DNA of 64,000 nucleotides, taken from the NCBI RefSeq assembly GCF_947492815.1, contig NZ_CANLOB010000008.1:1-64000 (forward strand), read 5' to 3'. Positions 37,014 through 46,779 of the stretch are shown one piece after another. Both the position numbers and the translations under genes were made by a program. The first letter of the stretch is position 1; every line of letters starts with the position of its first letter. The notes below the pieces were generated by a model that made no database searches, was not told the DNA's origin, and saw nothing but the letters and a program-made list of their open reading frames with translations. The stretch is from an uncultured Dokdonia sp. Lineage in GTDB: Bacteria > Bacteroidota > Bacteroidia > Flavobacteriales > Flavobacteriaceae.

Positions 37014-38618
37014 TTAACTGTTACCAGCTTTAATAGCATCAAAGAATCTCTTTAGTTGTTTCTTCACAACTGGGAATAAGAAATAAAGTCCAACCATATT
37101 CGGGAACACCATTGCAAAGATCATTGCATCAGAGAATGACCAAATAGATCCCATACTTGCAGCTGCCCCTACAATTACAAATAATAAGAATAAAATCTTA
37201 TACACCATATCTGCCACCTTTCCACGTCCAAATAAGTACTTCCAAGACTGAAGCCCATAGTATGACCAAGAAATCATTGTCGATACAGCAAATAGTACTA
37301 CCGCAATTGTTAAGAATACGCCAGAGTAAGGGATATATTGTGCAAATGCTTTTGATGTGATACCCGCTCCTTCAAATTGAACTCCATCAATAAAAACAGC
37401 ACCAGAACCATCTCCTCCATACTCAAAGTATCCACCAAAGTTAAAGATCACAATAACAAGCGCCGTCATCGTACAAATTACTACGGTATCAATAAATGGC
37501 TCTAATAACGCCACAAGACCTTCACTAGCAGAATATTTTGTTTTTACAGCCGAGTGTGCAATAGAAGCAGATCCTGCCCCAGCTTCATTTGAAAAGGCAG
37601 CACGCTTAAAGCCTACCAACAGTACTCCTATAAGACTCCCTACACCAACGGCTGTTGGATTAAAAGCTTCAGATATTATTAAGCTAATAGCATCATCTAC
37701 TAATCCAAAGTTGCTAAATATAATATAAAGACAGGCTAAAATGTACATTACTGCCATTAGTGGTACTACTTTTTCAGTTACAGAAGCAATACGCTTGATA
37801 CCTCCTATAATAATAACTCCTACCAAAACAGCCAAAGCTACACCAATCCAAAAACCAGCTCCTGTACTCTGCAAATCAAATAATTCTTTTAGTACAATCG
37901 TTGCCTGATTAGATTGAGCTGCATTACCTCCTCCAAAGGAACCTCCAATACAGAATATTGCAAATAATACCGCTGTTATTTTTCCTAGTGTGCCAAATCC
38001 TTTTTCTTTAAGACCTTTACTTAAATAATACATAGGACCTCCATAAACAGTACCATCTTCTCCAACATCTCTATACTGCACACCAAGTGTACATTCTACA
38101 AATTTTGTAGACATCCCTAATAAACCACAAATGATCATCCAAAACGTTGCTCCAGGACCACCTAATGCAATCGCTAATGCAACCCCTGCAATGTTACCAT
38201 TACCCACAGTACCAGACACAGCTGTTGCCAATGCTTGAAAGTGACTTACTTCCCCATCTTGACTCTCATCTCGAATGGTATCTGGAATATCTCCATCTAC
38301 TGCTGCATTTTCATCTCCTAAGCCATGATTTTCTATATCATCATATTTACCACGCACTACGTTAATAGCCTTTCCGAAGTATCTGATATTTGGAAAACCA
38401 AAATAAAGCGTAAAAAAGATAGCACTAAGTACTAGTAAAATAATCACAAAAGGAGCTCCTTCAAATACTTCAAAAAATATCACTTTGCCTACTGCATCAG
38501 AGAAAGGTTTAAAAGCTTCATCGATTTTTTGATCTATACCTTTTTCAGCGGCATCTTGAGCAAACGTAAGTAGAGGAGTTAAAATGGCTAAAATTGAAAG
38601 AAGATATTTCTTCATCAT
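37014..38618 (-). CDS. Sodium:alanine/glycine symporter (AGCS family)
   Basis: A 534-residue inner-membrane carrier that imports small neutral amino acids with sodium. A cleavable-looking N-terminal signal (MKKYLLSILAILTPLLTFAQ) is followed by a short extra-cytoplasmic stretch and then about 11 membrane helices. The AGCS signature is present: ATAVSGTVGNGNIAGVALAIALGGPGATFWM and GFKRAAFSNEAGAGSASIAHSAVKT. A second ATG lies one codon downstream of the used start. The long loop near residue 95-120 is acidic, as in other flavobacterial members. The exact substrate (Ala, Gly or Ser) cannot be read. It may form an operon with the ComEA-like gene. Confidence 0.93.
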   Translation of the reverse strand: MMKKYLLSILAILTPLLTFAQDAAEKGIDQKIDEAFKPFSDAVGKVIFFEVFEGAPFVIILLVLSAIFFTLYFGFPNIRYFGKAINVVRGKYDDIENHGLGDENAAVDGDIPDTIRDESQDGEVSHFQALATAVSGTVGNGNIAGVALAIALGGPGATFWMIICGLLGMSTKFVECTLGVQYRDVGEDGTVYGGPMYYLSKGLKEKGFGTLGKITAVLFAIFCIGGSFGGGNAAQSNQATIVLKELFDLQSTGAGFWIGVALAVLVGVIIIGGIKRIASVTEKVVPLMAVMYILACLYIIFSNFGLVDDAISLIISEAFNPTAVGVGSLIGVLLVGFKRAAFSNEAGAGSASIAHSAVKTKYSASEGLVALLEPFIDTVVICTMTALVIVIFNFGGYFEYGGDGSGAVFIDGVQFEGAGITSKAFAQYIPYSGVFLTIAVVLFAVSTMISWSYYGLQSWKYLFGRGKVADMVYKILFLLFVIVGAAASMGSIWSFSDAMIFAMVFPNMVGLYFLFPVVKKQLKRFFDAIKAGNS

Positions 38619-38711
38619 TTAATGTATGTTAGGTTATTATTAAAACAGTTAGCAATATGCAAAAAAAAGCTCCTTAATCAAAGGAATGACTCTTAAAATC
38701 GGTTACAAATA

Positions 38712-39722
38712 CTAAATTCCAAAAATACGATGTAAGTTCACAATTTGTTCTGGACGTCCTATCACAACCAGTTTAGAACCTTTTTTCAGAATAAAATCTG
38801 CACTAGGATTAACGGTATACTTTCCATCTGGAGATTTGTACCCAATAATGGTACAACCAGTTTTATAACGTAAGTCTATATCTTTTATACTTACTTCTCT
38901 TCCATCTGGACAAAATTTTTCAAAACCAATTTCTTCTACATTAATAGAATCTTCTTCTCCTACCACAGAAAGGTTATCTAAAAACTCTATAAGATCTGGT
39001 ACTACGACTAGAGATGCCATATGATCGCCTCCTATTCTATTAGGCATAATCACATTATCAGCTCCGGCCAGTTTTAATTTCTTTTGAGAAGTCTCATACT
39101 CTGCTCGACTTATGATTTTAAGTTGTTGATTCAGCTGTCTTGCACTTAAAACCACAAAAAGATTGTCTGCATCATCTGGCAATGCAGAAATTAACGTACT
39201 TGCTCGTGCTACTCCAGCTTTTAATAATGTTTCATCTTCATTAGCATTACCATTTACAAATAAAGTATCTGCATCTTCATAACGTTGCACAACATCTTCT
39301 TCTTTATCTATAATAACAAAAGACTTATTATATGCACGAAGTTTTTCTACGGCTTGCTTTCCATTACGTCCATAACCACATACAATAATATGATTTGATA
39401 ATTTGTCTATTTTTTTCTGCACTTTTCTATGTTTTATGGTATCGTACGCATTTCTACTTATAATGTACTCTGTGATTACAGATATAGCATATCCCACAAT
39501 AACTACACTACACAATATAAGAACAACTGTAAAAACTTTTGCTTCTGGAGTTAACGGATTTACTTCTCCAAACCCAACGGTAGTTACCGTAATAACAGTC
39601 ATATAAAGGGCATCTACCCATCCATAGTCAGCAATCGCCTTATATCCTAAAACCCCTATAAGTAAGGTTACCAACACGAGTGTGATGGCTACATATATTT
39701 TAGATCTAAAAAACTCAAACAT
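38712..39722 (-). CDS. Potassium channel with RCK (TrkA-N/TrkA-C) domains
   Basis: The protein has 336 residues. A two-helix pore module (about residues 9-28 and 60-85) surrounds the selectivity filter TVGFGE (positions 48-53 region, TVITVTTVGFGE). It is followed by a TrkA-N/RCK domain with the NAD-binding GYGRNGKQAV motif and a TrkA-C domain (residues ~245-336). Such channels work as tetramers in the inner membrane, gated by ligands bound to the RCK ring. c-di-AMP is a known ligand of TrkA-C domains, which is worth noting given cdaA in this window. It is four bases upstream of the PspC-like gene. Confidence 0.92.
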   Translation of the reverse strand: MFEFFRSKIYVAITLVLVTLLIGVLGYKAIADYGWVDALYMTVITVTTVGFGEVNPLTPEAKVFTVVLILCSVVIVGYAISVITEYIISRNAYDTIKHRKVQKKIDKLSNHIIVCGYGRNGKQAVEKLRAYNKSFVIIDKEEDVVQRYEDADTLFVNGNANEDETLLKAGVARASTLISALPDDADNLFVVLSARQLNQQLKIISRAEYETSQKKLKLAGADNVIMPNRIGGDHMASLVVVPDLIEFLDNLSVVGEEDSINVEEIGFEKFCPDGREVSIKDIDLRYKTGCTIIGYKSPDGKYTVNPSADFILKKGSKLVVIGRPEQIVNLHRIFGI

Positions 39723-39725
39723 ACG

Positions 39726-39956
39726 CTATAGATCAAAAACTGATGTTCGTTTTGTGTATACTAAATCTTTTAACTTTAATAAAAAAGCAGATGTAAGATA
39801 TAAAGCAAAACCAACACCCAATGTTGCAAAAGATATATAAATAAAAAACAATCGCACATTTTTTGCTCGCATTCCTAATCTATCAGCAAGACGAGAAGAA
39901 ACATAAAATCCGTGCTTCTCAAAATAGTGTCTTATATTATATACTAGCTTTAACAT
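39726..39956 (-). CDS. PspC-domain protein
   Basis: A 76-residue protein with the PspC pattern: VSSRLADRLGMRAKNVRLFFIYISFATLGVGFALYLTSAFLL. It has an amphipathic start and one or two membrane helices (about 33-62). PspC domains act in envelope stress responses in Gram-negative bacteria; this short stand-alone version lacks further domains. It lies three bases before the K+ channel gene on the same strand, so the two are probably co-transcribed. Confidence 0.8.
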   Translation of the reverse strand: MLKLVYNIRHYFEKHGFYVSSRLADRLGMRAKNVRLFFIYISFATLGVGFALYLTSAFLLKLKDLVYTKRTSVFDL

Positions 39957-40215
39957 TATTGCAAAATACGAAAGTATGTGTACATATTTTATACTCGCTA
40001 TGTATTTTGATTAGATTTCTTCAATTCTCTTCCCCCTTCTCTAAAAGCTCAATAGTAGATTTTTTTATAACATCTATTGGGATTTAAGAAAAAGAATAAA
40101 AATTAAGTGTTCAACTAATTACTACTTCATCAAAATACGCAATGAATATTCTATATCTTTTTGCATCATAATATCACAAATACCATATTAAATCTGTATT
40201 TTTAAATAAAAAACT

Positions 40216-40389
40216 ATGTTTGGACTTTTTGGTAAAAAATCACCCCTAGAAAAATTACAGAAACAGCATAAAAAAATACTTGAAGATGCATTTAAACTTT
40301 CAAAAACAAATCGTTCCGAAAGTGATGCCTTGTATGCAAAAGCTGCTGAAATTGAAAAAGAAATCGCAGCGCTTTCTGTTAATAAATAA
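40216..40389 (+). CDS. Small Lacal_2735-like protein, 57 aa
   Basis: This short gene is easily missed. It starts ATG at 40216 and encodes MFGLFGKKSPLEKLQKQHKK and onward, ending SVNK. The profile (MFGLF-K start, then a single long charged helix with LSKTNRSESDALYAKAAEIEKEI) matches the Lacal_2735 small-protein family of Flavobacteriaceae, whose function is unknown. The coding frame has good amino acid composition. A 222-base antisense frame here is a shadow. It lies 58 bases upstream of dnaX on the same strand. Confidence 0.82.
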   Translation: MFGLFGKKSPLEKLQKQHKKILEDAFKLSKTNRSESDALYAKAAEIEKEIAALSVNK

Positions 40390-40447
40390 ATTAGAAATCT
40401 TTGCAGCAATAGGCTGTTTTTGAAATCCCTATTTTATATTTGTAATC

Positions 40448-42286
40448 ATGGAACATTTCATCGTATCAGCTAGAAAATATCGCCCTCAAACATTTAAAGA
40501 TGTTGTGGGTCAGCAGGCTATCACCAATACGCTTGAAAATGCCATAGCAAATAATCATCTAGCACAAGCACTTCTTTTTTGCGGCCCACGTGGTGTTGGA
40601 AAGACAAGCTGTGCTCGTATTTTAGCAAAACGTATCAATCAAGATGAAAACACACGTCCTGATGAAGATTTTGCTTTTAATATTTTTGAATTGGATGCTG
40701 CTTCCAATAACTCTGTAGATGATATACGAAACCTAATCGATCAAGTACGTATTCCTCCACAAGTTGGAACTTATAAAGTGTATATTATTGACGAGGTACA
40801 TATGCTATCACAGGCAGCATTTAATGCATTTCTTAAAACGCTAGAAGAACCTCCTAAGCATGCTATTTTTATATTAGCAACTACTGAAAAACATAAGATT
40901 ATACCTACGATACTATCACGTTGTCAAATTTTTGATTTCAAAAGAATCACGGTAACTGATGCAAGAAAACATCTTGTTCAAATTGCACAAGAAGAAGGTA
41001 TAGAAGCAGACGAAGAAGCATTGCATATTATTGCTCAAAAAGCAGATGGTGCTATGCGAGATGCATTGTCTATATTTGATAGAGTTGTAAGTTTTAGTGG
41101 AAAAACGCTTTCGCGAAAAGCGGTAACAGAAAACTTAAATGTGTTAGATTATGACACTTACTTTACAGCTACAGATTTTATCTTAAAAAATGATATCCCA
41201 CAGTTACTATTACAATTTAATGATATCTTATCCAGAGGATTTGATGGACATCATTTTATAGCAGGACTCGCTTCTCACTTTAGAGACTTAATGGTCTGCA
41301 AAAATCCACCGACAATACATCTATTAGAAGTAGGTGATGGTACTAAAAAGAAATACTACGAACAATCACAACAAACCGAACTCGCTTTCTTATTAAAAGC
41401 GATTGACATGGCAAACAATTGTGATCTCACGTATAAAACAAGTCGTAACCAAAGACTACTTGTAGAACTTTGCCTAATGCAGCTTGCCTCTATCACCTAT
41501 GATGGAGAAAAAAAAAATGACCAACCTTTCATAATTCCGCCGTCATTTTACAAACTATCTCCTGAACATGCTCAAAAAGTAGATAGATCTCTAAAAACAA
41601 CAGCTAGTATTACAAATGAAGCTGCTCCTGTCGCTGAAACTGTCGTAACTTCTACTCAACCAGTAGTTCCTGTTACACAAACCATCACTACTCCTGCTCA
41701 GCCAACAACACCAGTTGAAACCTCAGCACAGCCTACCATTATAAAAACGCATACAGAAGTAGCACCTGAAACACCAAAAACCGATGCTACTCCAGCAATA
41801 ACGCAGCCTAAAATTGCCATCACAAAAGAGCGTATTTCTGGCTTATCATTAAAAGGACTACAACGCAAAAAAGAATTAGAAGAAAAGCGTAAAGAGCAAA
41901 AAATAGATGTTACTAATCTGCCGAAAGAACCCTTTACTGAAATTGCAATGCAAGCCGCATGGAAAGAGTATGTGGTTAAATTATCTAATCGAGGGGAAAA
42001 AATCATAGCCTCCAATCTAGAAGCTGATACCCCAAAACTAGATGGGACCGTAATACAACTAGAATACCCTAACGCTACAATGAAGGTAGAAGTTGAAAGA
42101 GCGCAAGGTCCCTTACTAGAATTCCTTAAAAGGAAATTAAATAACTATGATATTACCCTTGACATTGTTGTAAATGAGGAAGTACAACGTAAATATGCAT
42201 ACACACCTCAAGAAAAATATGATAAATTAAAGGAGCAAAATCCTGATTTAGAAATTCTTAAACGCGCATTTGATTTAGAATTATAA
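40448..42286 (+). CDS. dnaX: DNA polymerase III subunit gamma/tau
   Basis: The 612-residue clamp-loader ATPase. Walker A is GPRGVGKTS (46-54), Walker B is VYIIDEVHM (111-119), and sensor 1 (ILATTEKHKIIPTILSRCQIF) is complete. The four-Cys zinc module usually found between Walker A and the ELDAASNN segment is absent: a short acidic loop INQDENTRPDEDF takes its place. Residues ~385-460 are a Pro/Thr-rich linker, and a C-terminal tau-like region follows. A palindrome copy with one extra A is inside (41106-41122). It overlaps nothing and is 3 bases before miaE, suggesting an operon. Confidence 0.97.
   Translation: MEHFIVSARKYRPQTFKDVVGQQAITNTLENAIANNHLAQALLFCGPRGVGKTSCARILAKRINQDENTRPDEDFAFNIFELDAASNNSVDDIRNLIDQVRIPPQVGTYKVYIIDEVHMLSQAAFNAFLKTLEEPPKHAIFILATTEKHKIIPTILSRCQIFDFKRITVTDARKHLVQIAQEEGIEADEEALHIIAQKADGAMRDALSIFDRVVSFSGKTLSRKAVTENLNVLDYDTYFTATDFILKNDIPQLLLQFNDILSRGFDGHHFIAGLASHFRDLMVCKNPPTIHLLEVGDGTKKKYYEQSQQTELAFLLKAIDMANNCDLTYKTSRNQRLLVELCLMQLASITYDGEKKNDQPFIIPPSFYKLSPEHAQKVDRSLKTTASITNEAAPVAETVVTSTQPVVPVTQTITTPAQPTTPVETSAQPTIIKTHTEVAPETPKTDATPAITQPKIAITKERISGLSLKGLQRKKELEEKRKEQKIDVTNLPKEPFTEIAMQAAWKEYVVKLSNRGEKIIASNLEADTPKLDGTVIQLEYPNATMKVEVERAQGPLLEFLKRKLNNYDITLDIVVNEEVQRKYAYTPQEKYDKLKEQNPDLEILKRAFDLEL
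41106..41122. repeat. Dispersed palindrome, copy 10 with one extra A (inside dnaX)
   Basis: CGCTTTCGCGAAAAGCG carries a single A insertion that interrupts the palindrome. It is read ACG CTT TCG CGA AAA GCG (Thr-Leu-Ser-Arg-Lys-Ala), the third possible frame. Confidence 0.85.
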
Positions 42287-42289
42287 CCT

Positions 42290-42895
42290 ATGGAAGAGAA
42301 AGAACCTATACAGATGCTACATCTTAAATTACCCACAGATCCAAGATGGGTAAATATTGTAGAAAAGAATCTTGATGAGATCCTTACCGATCATGCGTAT
42401 TGTGAGCAAAAAGCAGCATCATCTGCGATCTCCTTTATAATTGGTTTCCCTGAATATTCAGACCTCGTATCAGAAATGAGTGATCTTGCACAAGAAGAAA
42501 TGAGTCATTTTAAAATGGTACATGATCTTATGGTAGAGCGTGGATTATCACTTGGACGCGAACGTAAAGATGCCTATGTACATAAATTGAGATTTTATTT
42601 CCCGAAAGGAGGATCAAGAGTAGAAAGCTTAATTAATAGACTTCTTGTTGCTGCTCTTATTGAAGCTAGAAGTTGCGAACGCTTCCGGTTACTTTCTGAA
42701 GAATTAGAAGATAAAAAGTTAGCCCGTTTTTATAAAAAACTAATGATTAGTGAAGCCGGTCATTATACAATGTTTCTTAGTTTTGCTCGCAAATATGGAA
42801 AACGAGAAGTAGTTGACGCCAAATGGCAAGAACTCCTTGATTTTGAAGCACAAGTAATGAAAGAATTAAGTGTAAGTGAAACGATACACGGATAA
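42290..42895 (+). CDS. miaE: tRNA-(ms2io6A)-hydroxylase MiaE-like
   Basis: A 201-residue di-iron ferritin-like protein. MiaE hydroxylates the isopentenyl side chain of ms2i6A at position 37 of tRNAs. The metal-binding Glu/His residues lie in helices as expected: YCEQKAASSAISFI, LAQEEMSHFKMV (Glu-x-x-His), LIEARSCERFRLL and SEAGHYTMFL. Length is typical. It starts 3 bases after the dnaX stop codon and ends in a very strong bidirectional terminator. Confidence 0.92.
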   Translation: MEEKEPIQMLHLKLPTDPRWVNIVEKNLDEILTDHAYCEQKAASSAISFIIGFPEYSDLVSEMSDLAQEEMSHFKMVHDLMVERGLSLGRERKDAYVHKLRFYFPKGGSRVESLINRLLVAALIEARSCERFRLLSEELEDKKLARFYKKLMISEAGHYTMFLSFARKYGKREVVDAKWQELLDFEAQVMKELSVSETIHG

Positions 42896-42915
42896 CCGTT
42901 ATTATATAGTATAAG

Positions 42916-42952
42916 AAAATCCCTAATCAAAATTATTTGATTAGGGATTTTT
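42916..42952. terminator. Strong bidirectional terminator between miaE and the outer-membrane gene
   Basis: A ~15-bp near-perfect stem around AATCCCTAATCAAA...TTTGATTAGGGATT is followed by TTTTTTATA on the plus strand and by a T-run on the minus strand. It serves the convergent genes. Confidence 0.9.
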
Positions 42953-42971
42953 TATATGGTAAATATATCTC

Positions 42972-43613
42972 TTATAACCTATATCCAATACTTAAGGTAA
43001 AGAAGCTATTTTTTCCTTCTGCATTAGTTAGTACATTATCTCTATTAGCTTCATTTGTATCTTGTGAGAATAATGGTAAATCTACTGCGGCATCATCTTC
43101 AAACACTTCTGTAAAACCTATCGTATAACGAGCTTCTAAGAAGATATTCTCTGTAACTTGATAGCCTACTCCTCCAAAACCAGAGAATTCAAAACTTGTA
43201 AAATTATCAGATTGCTCAAACGCAGAAATTTTTAATCCCGCTTGAGGTCCAGCATTTATAAAGAATTTATTAAAGTTAATTTTTAGTGCTAGTGGCAATT
43301 GAAGGTATTCATATCGTAAACCTTCAAATTTATTTCCTTGAGCAGAATATCCAAACTCAGGCTGAAAACTTAAACGCTCACTAAGGGGAAACTCTGCAAA
43401 AAATGAAGCTGCAAATCCTATTCTACTTCCTTCTTGAGAATCAAAACCTCCTTGTCTTGGTGTATCACCTGCTAAGTTTACAATATCAAAAGAGAAACTA
43501 TTAATCTGACTTACATTCACACCTAATTTGAAACCATATCCTACATTTTGACCATAGGATAACGAACAAAATAGAAATACTAAAACGCTAGATAATAATG
43601 TAATTTTTTTCAT
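42972..43613 (-). CDS. Outer-membrane beta-barrel protein (porin/OmpX-like, DUF-type)
   Basis: The protein has 213 residues. A signal peptide (MKKITLLSSVLVFLFCSLSYGQ, cut after ~22) is followed by about eight amphipathic strands separated by turns, ending in a terminal Tyr-Arg-Leu (SIGYRL) as in outer-membrane insertion signals. Phrases such as GYGFKLGVNVSQIN and LSFQPEFGYSAQGNKF are typical of the flavobacterial outer-membrane barrel family PF13568. No ligand or transport function can be assigned. It is monocistronic with a shared terminator downstream. A 14-bp perfect inverted repeat lies upstream at 43682. Confidence 0.85.
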   Translation of the reverse strand: MKKITLLSSVLVFLFCSLSYGQNVGYGFKLGVNVSQINSFSFDIVNLAGDTPRQGGFDSQEGSRIGFAASFFAEFPLSERLSFQPEFGYSAQGNKFEGLRYEYLQLPLALKINFNKFFINAGPQAGLKISAFEQSDNFTSFEFSGFGGVGYQVTENIFLEARYTIGFTEVFEDDAAVDLPLFSQDTNEANRDNVLTNAEGKNSFFTLSIGYRL

Positions 43614-43681
43614 AATGTATAAGTGTTATGAGCTATAAAATGTGATGATTCAATGTTCTATACTGTTACATCTTTATAGCT

Positions 43682-43717
43682 AAAGAATGTATCTTCCGAG
43701 TGAAAGATACATTCTTT
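43682..43717 (-). terminator. 14-bp hairpin between ppx and the outer-membrane gene
   Basis: The perfect arms AAAGAATGTATCTT (43682-43695) and AAGATACATTCTTT (43704-43717) have an 8-nt loop. It lies 109 bases after the ppx stop codon. It probably ends the polyphosphate operon, although the T-run is short. Confidence 0.6.
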
Positions 43718-43825
43718 TATGGGTTTTATAAAAAAAAACAAAAGAACGATGGGTATTAATCTTTGAATGTTTAAAAAACATCGATTAATGACCTATATTG
43801 ATTCTAAGTTGAACGATAAATACTT

Positions 43826-44713
43826 CTATTTTGATTTGTAAAGTGTCTTTATAATACCGTCAGATAGTCCTATAGTAGGCACAATAACATGCTCTGCATT
43901 TGCCCATTTCATGGCTCGCAAATAGATCTTAAGTGCAGGAATAATAACATCTGCTCTATCAGGATTCAATCCTAATTTAACAACACGCTCATCATAACTT
44001 AAATCTTCCAACATTTTGTAAAAGTTGAGCATATTTAAATACGAAAGCGATTTTCTAGATTTCTTCCCATTCATTTTAATAATCTTATTGATATTACCAC
44101 CAGAACCAATAACCGTTATTTTTGAATAGCTTTTTGTTTGTTCTTTTATCCAAATAGAAATTGCTTCCCATTTAGATTCATCCACAAGGTTTTTAAGAAT
44201 ACGTACGGTTCCTATCTTAAAAGATTTTGAAGCCTTCATTTCACCCTGATCATATAAAGTACATTCTGTACTACCACCTCCTACATCAACATATAAGTAT
44301 ACCTTATCTTTTTCTATAACACTATGCAAATCTGTTGCAGCAATGATCGCAGCTTCTTCCTTACCATCAATAACTTCTATAGCAATAGATGTTTTTTCTT
44401 TGACTAATTGCACTACTTCATCACCATTTGAAGCTTCTCTCATTGCAGAAGTAGCACAAGCTCTATAATATTTTACTTGATGTGCATTCATGAGCAATCT
44501 AAAAGCCTGCATAGCATCTAACATTCTTTGGGTGTTTTTTTCTGAAATTTCTCCCACAGAAAACACATCTTCCCCTAAACGAATAGGCACTCTAATAAGC
44601 TCATTTTTTTTAAAAATTGTAGGCTCATTTCCCTGTTCAATTACATTAGCGATCAAAAGTCTAATCGCATTAGAACCTATATCAATAGCTGCATATTTTT
44701 CAATAGTCAACAT
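43826..44713 (-). CDS. ppx: Exopolyphosphatase / Ppx-GppA phosphatase
   Basis: A 295-residue member of the sugar-kinase/Hsp70/actin fold that removes phosphate from polyphosphate or pppGpp. The nucleotide-binding motifs are present: AAIDIGSNAIRLL (phosphate 1), YLYVDVGGGSTECTL (phosphate 2) and VIGSGGNINKI (adenosine). It is the short single-domain form without the C-terminal HD-like region of E. coli Ppx. Its ATG overlaps the stop codon of ppk1 by one base (TAATG), so it is translationally coupled. A counter-active enzyme to the polyphosphate kinase next door is a common arrangement. Confidence 0.93.
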   Translation of the reverse strand: MLTIEKYAAIDIGSNAIRLLIANVIEQGNEPTIFKKNELIRVPIRLGEDVFSVGEISEKNTQRMLDAMQAFRLLMNAHQVKYYRACATSAMREASNGDEVVQLVKEKTSIAIEVIDGKEEAAIIAATDLHSVIEKDKVYLYVDVGGGSTECTLYDQGEMKASKSFKIGTVRILKNLVDESKWEAISIWIKEQTKSYSKITVIGSGGNINKIIKMNGKKSRKSLSYLNMLNFYKMLEDLSYDERVVKLGLNPDRADVIIPALKIYLRAMKWANAEHVIVPTIGLSDGIIKTLYKSK

Positions 44714-46776
44714 TAATTACCTATAGCGTTTAAATAGTATTTATATGTAGCTAATTGAGATCTCACTTTAGGCTTATCATTTTCTACATAAGCATTGTCT
44801 TGTCTCTCATTAAGTTTTCTTGCCTTCACATTATCATTCCAACATATATCTAAGGTTTCTAAGATCTCTCTTTTCACATCTTGATCATAAATAGGACAAC
44901 TCACTTCCACTCTATTATCTAAATTACGAGACATCCAATCTGAAGAAGATATATACACTTTTGACTGCTCTCCTTTTCCAAAAACATACACTCTTGGATG
45001 CTCTAAGAATCGATCTATAACACTAATAGCACGTATATTATCACTCAATCCAGGTACACCAGGAATCAAGCAACAAATACCTCTTACAATTAAATCTACC
45101 TTTACACCTGCTTGACTAGCATCATACAATTTATCTATAATGGCATAATTAGAAAGACTATTCAATTTAAGACGAATATACCCTTTACCTCCTTCTTCTA
45201 CTTTCTCTATTTCTTCATCTATCAATCTATAAAATGTATTCCTACTATAATGAGGAGACACTACTAGATGTTTATACTTATTAACGATATAATTGGTATC
45301 AAAAAACACAAACAGCTTTGATAAATCCTTCAATATTTTTTGATCTGCTGTAAATAAGGTATAATCTGTATAAATATTAGCTGTTTTATGGTTAAAGTTT
45401 CCTGTACTTATAAAACCATATCTTTTAATTTTCTCATTTTCTTCACGCTCAATCACACATACTTTACTATGTACTTTTAAACCAGGAACACCAAAAATAA
45501 GCTTCACCCCTTGATTCTCCATTTGTTTTGCATACATCATATTAGATGCTTCATCAAATCGAGCTCGCAATTCTATTTGTACCGTAACTTCCTTTCCATT
45601 TTGAGCGGCATTAATTAAAGCACTTGCGATATGAGATATTTTTGCAAGCCTATAGATCGTAATCTTAACCGACTTCACCTTTGGATCTAGTGCGGCCTCT
45701 CGTAAAAACTTAATCGTGTAGGCAAATGTATGATAAGGTGCATATTGCAAATAGTCTTTTTGAGCTATTTTCTCAAACATGCTACAATCTAATGTAATCC
45801 CTTTTATAGGAAGTGGTTTCTGTTTTGGATACAGTAAATCTTTACGCCCTAAACTAGGGAATCCCATATAATCTTTTCGGTTGTGATACCTTCCTCCAGG
45901 GATAATACTATCATCATTTTCTATATCCAGCTTCTTCAGCAAGAAATCTAACGTCTCTTTCTCTATGGTTTTATCAAATACAAATCGTACAGGCGCTCCA
46001 TCTTCTCTACCTTGTACAGATCTTGATAATTTTTCTATAAAACTTTTTCCAAGATCAGATTCTATATCTAGTTCTGCATCACGGGTAATTTTAATCATAT
46101 GAGCAGAAATAGACTCATAATCAAAAATATTAAAGATACTATCCAAGTTATATCGAATCACATCATCGATCATAATGATACGATCCTGATCATCTATCTT
46201 TGGAAGCACTATAAAACGATCTATACTACTTGGGATTTCAAGTAATGCATACATAGGAGCTTCTTCTCCTTTCATCACCATCTTAATAGTAAGATATGCA
46301 TCCAGATCTTGAATACGAGGTAATTCTACATCCTCTCTCAAGATAATGGTTTCTATAGCTGGACTCACTTCTTCTGTAAAAAAGTCTTTTACAAAACGTT
46401 CATGTTCATCATGCTCAATCTCTGTTTCTTTAATCACATGAATTCCTTCCGCTTCAAGCTTTTTATAAATATCTTGTAAAATATGTAAACTCTCTGCCTG
46501 TTGCTCAATCACAATATCTGTAATCATAGGCAACAGTTCTTCTGCCGTATACACCCCTAATGCCTTTCTTCCTTTACGTCCTGCTCTTACAATACGGCGT
46601 ACCGTTGCATAGCGAACTTTAAAAAACTCATCAAGATTATTAGAAAATATACCTAAAAAACGGAGCCGTTCTATTAAAGGTACTGTCTCATCAGCAGCTT
46701 CTTGCAATACACGCCCATTAAACTGTAACCAACTTAACTCTCTATTTATATACTTACTCTTCTGGAGTTCATTCAT
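44713..46776 (-). CDS. ppk1: Polyphosphate kinase 1
   Basis: The 687-residue enzyme that makes polyphosphate from ATP in a reversible reaction. The N-terminal four-helix domain starts NRELSWLQFNGRVLQEAAD; the catalytic halves are PLD-like with phospho-His motifs around HSKVCVIE (residues ~430-437) and GNFNHKTANIYTDYTLF. The C-terminal half has VDLIVRGICCLIPG and SDWMSRNLDNRVEV. Length and motifs are complete. It starts a few bases after sixA, so the polyphosphate genes form one operon with sixA and pdxH. Confidence 0.97.
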   Translation of the reverse strand: MNELQKSKYINRELSWLQFNGRVLQEAADETVPLIERLRFLGIFSNNLDEFFKVRYATVRRIVRAGRKGRKALGVYTAEELLPMITDIVIEQQAESLHILQDIYKKLEAEGIHVIKETEIEHDEHERFVKDFFTEEVSPAIETIILREDVELPRIQDLDAYLTIKMVMKGEEAPMYALLEIPSSIDRFIVLPKIDDQDRIIMIDDVIRYNLDSIFNIFDYESISAHMIKITRDAELDIESDLGKSFIEKLSRSVQGREDGAPVRFVFDKTIEKETLDFLLKKLDIENDDSIIPGGRYHNRKDYMGFPSLGRKDLLYPKQKPLPIKGITLDCSMFEKIAQKDYLQYAPYHTFAYTIKFLREAALDPKVKSVKITIYRLAKISHIASALINAAQNGKEVTVQIELRARFDEASNMMYAKQMENQGVKLIFGVPGLKVHSKVCVIEREENEKIKRYGFISTGNFNHKTANIYTDYTLFTADQKILKDLSKLFVFFDTNYIVNKYKHLVVSPHYSRNTFYRLIDEEIEKVEEGGKGYIRLKLNSLSNYAIIDKLYDASQAGVKVDLIVRGICCLIPGVPGLSDNIRAISVIDRFLEHPRVYVFGKGEQSKVYISSSDWMSRNLDNRVEVSCPIYDQDVKREILETLDICWNDNVKARKLNERQDNAYVENDKPKVRSQLATYKYYLNAIGN

Positions 46777-46779
46777 TCT

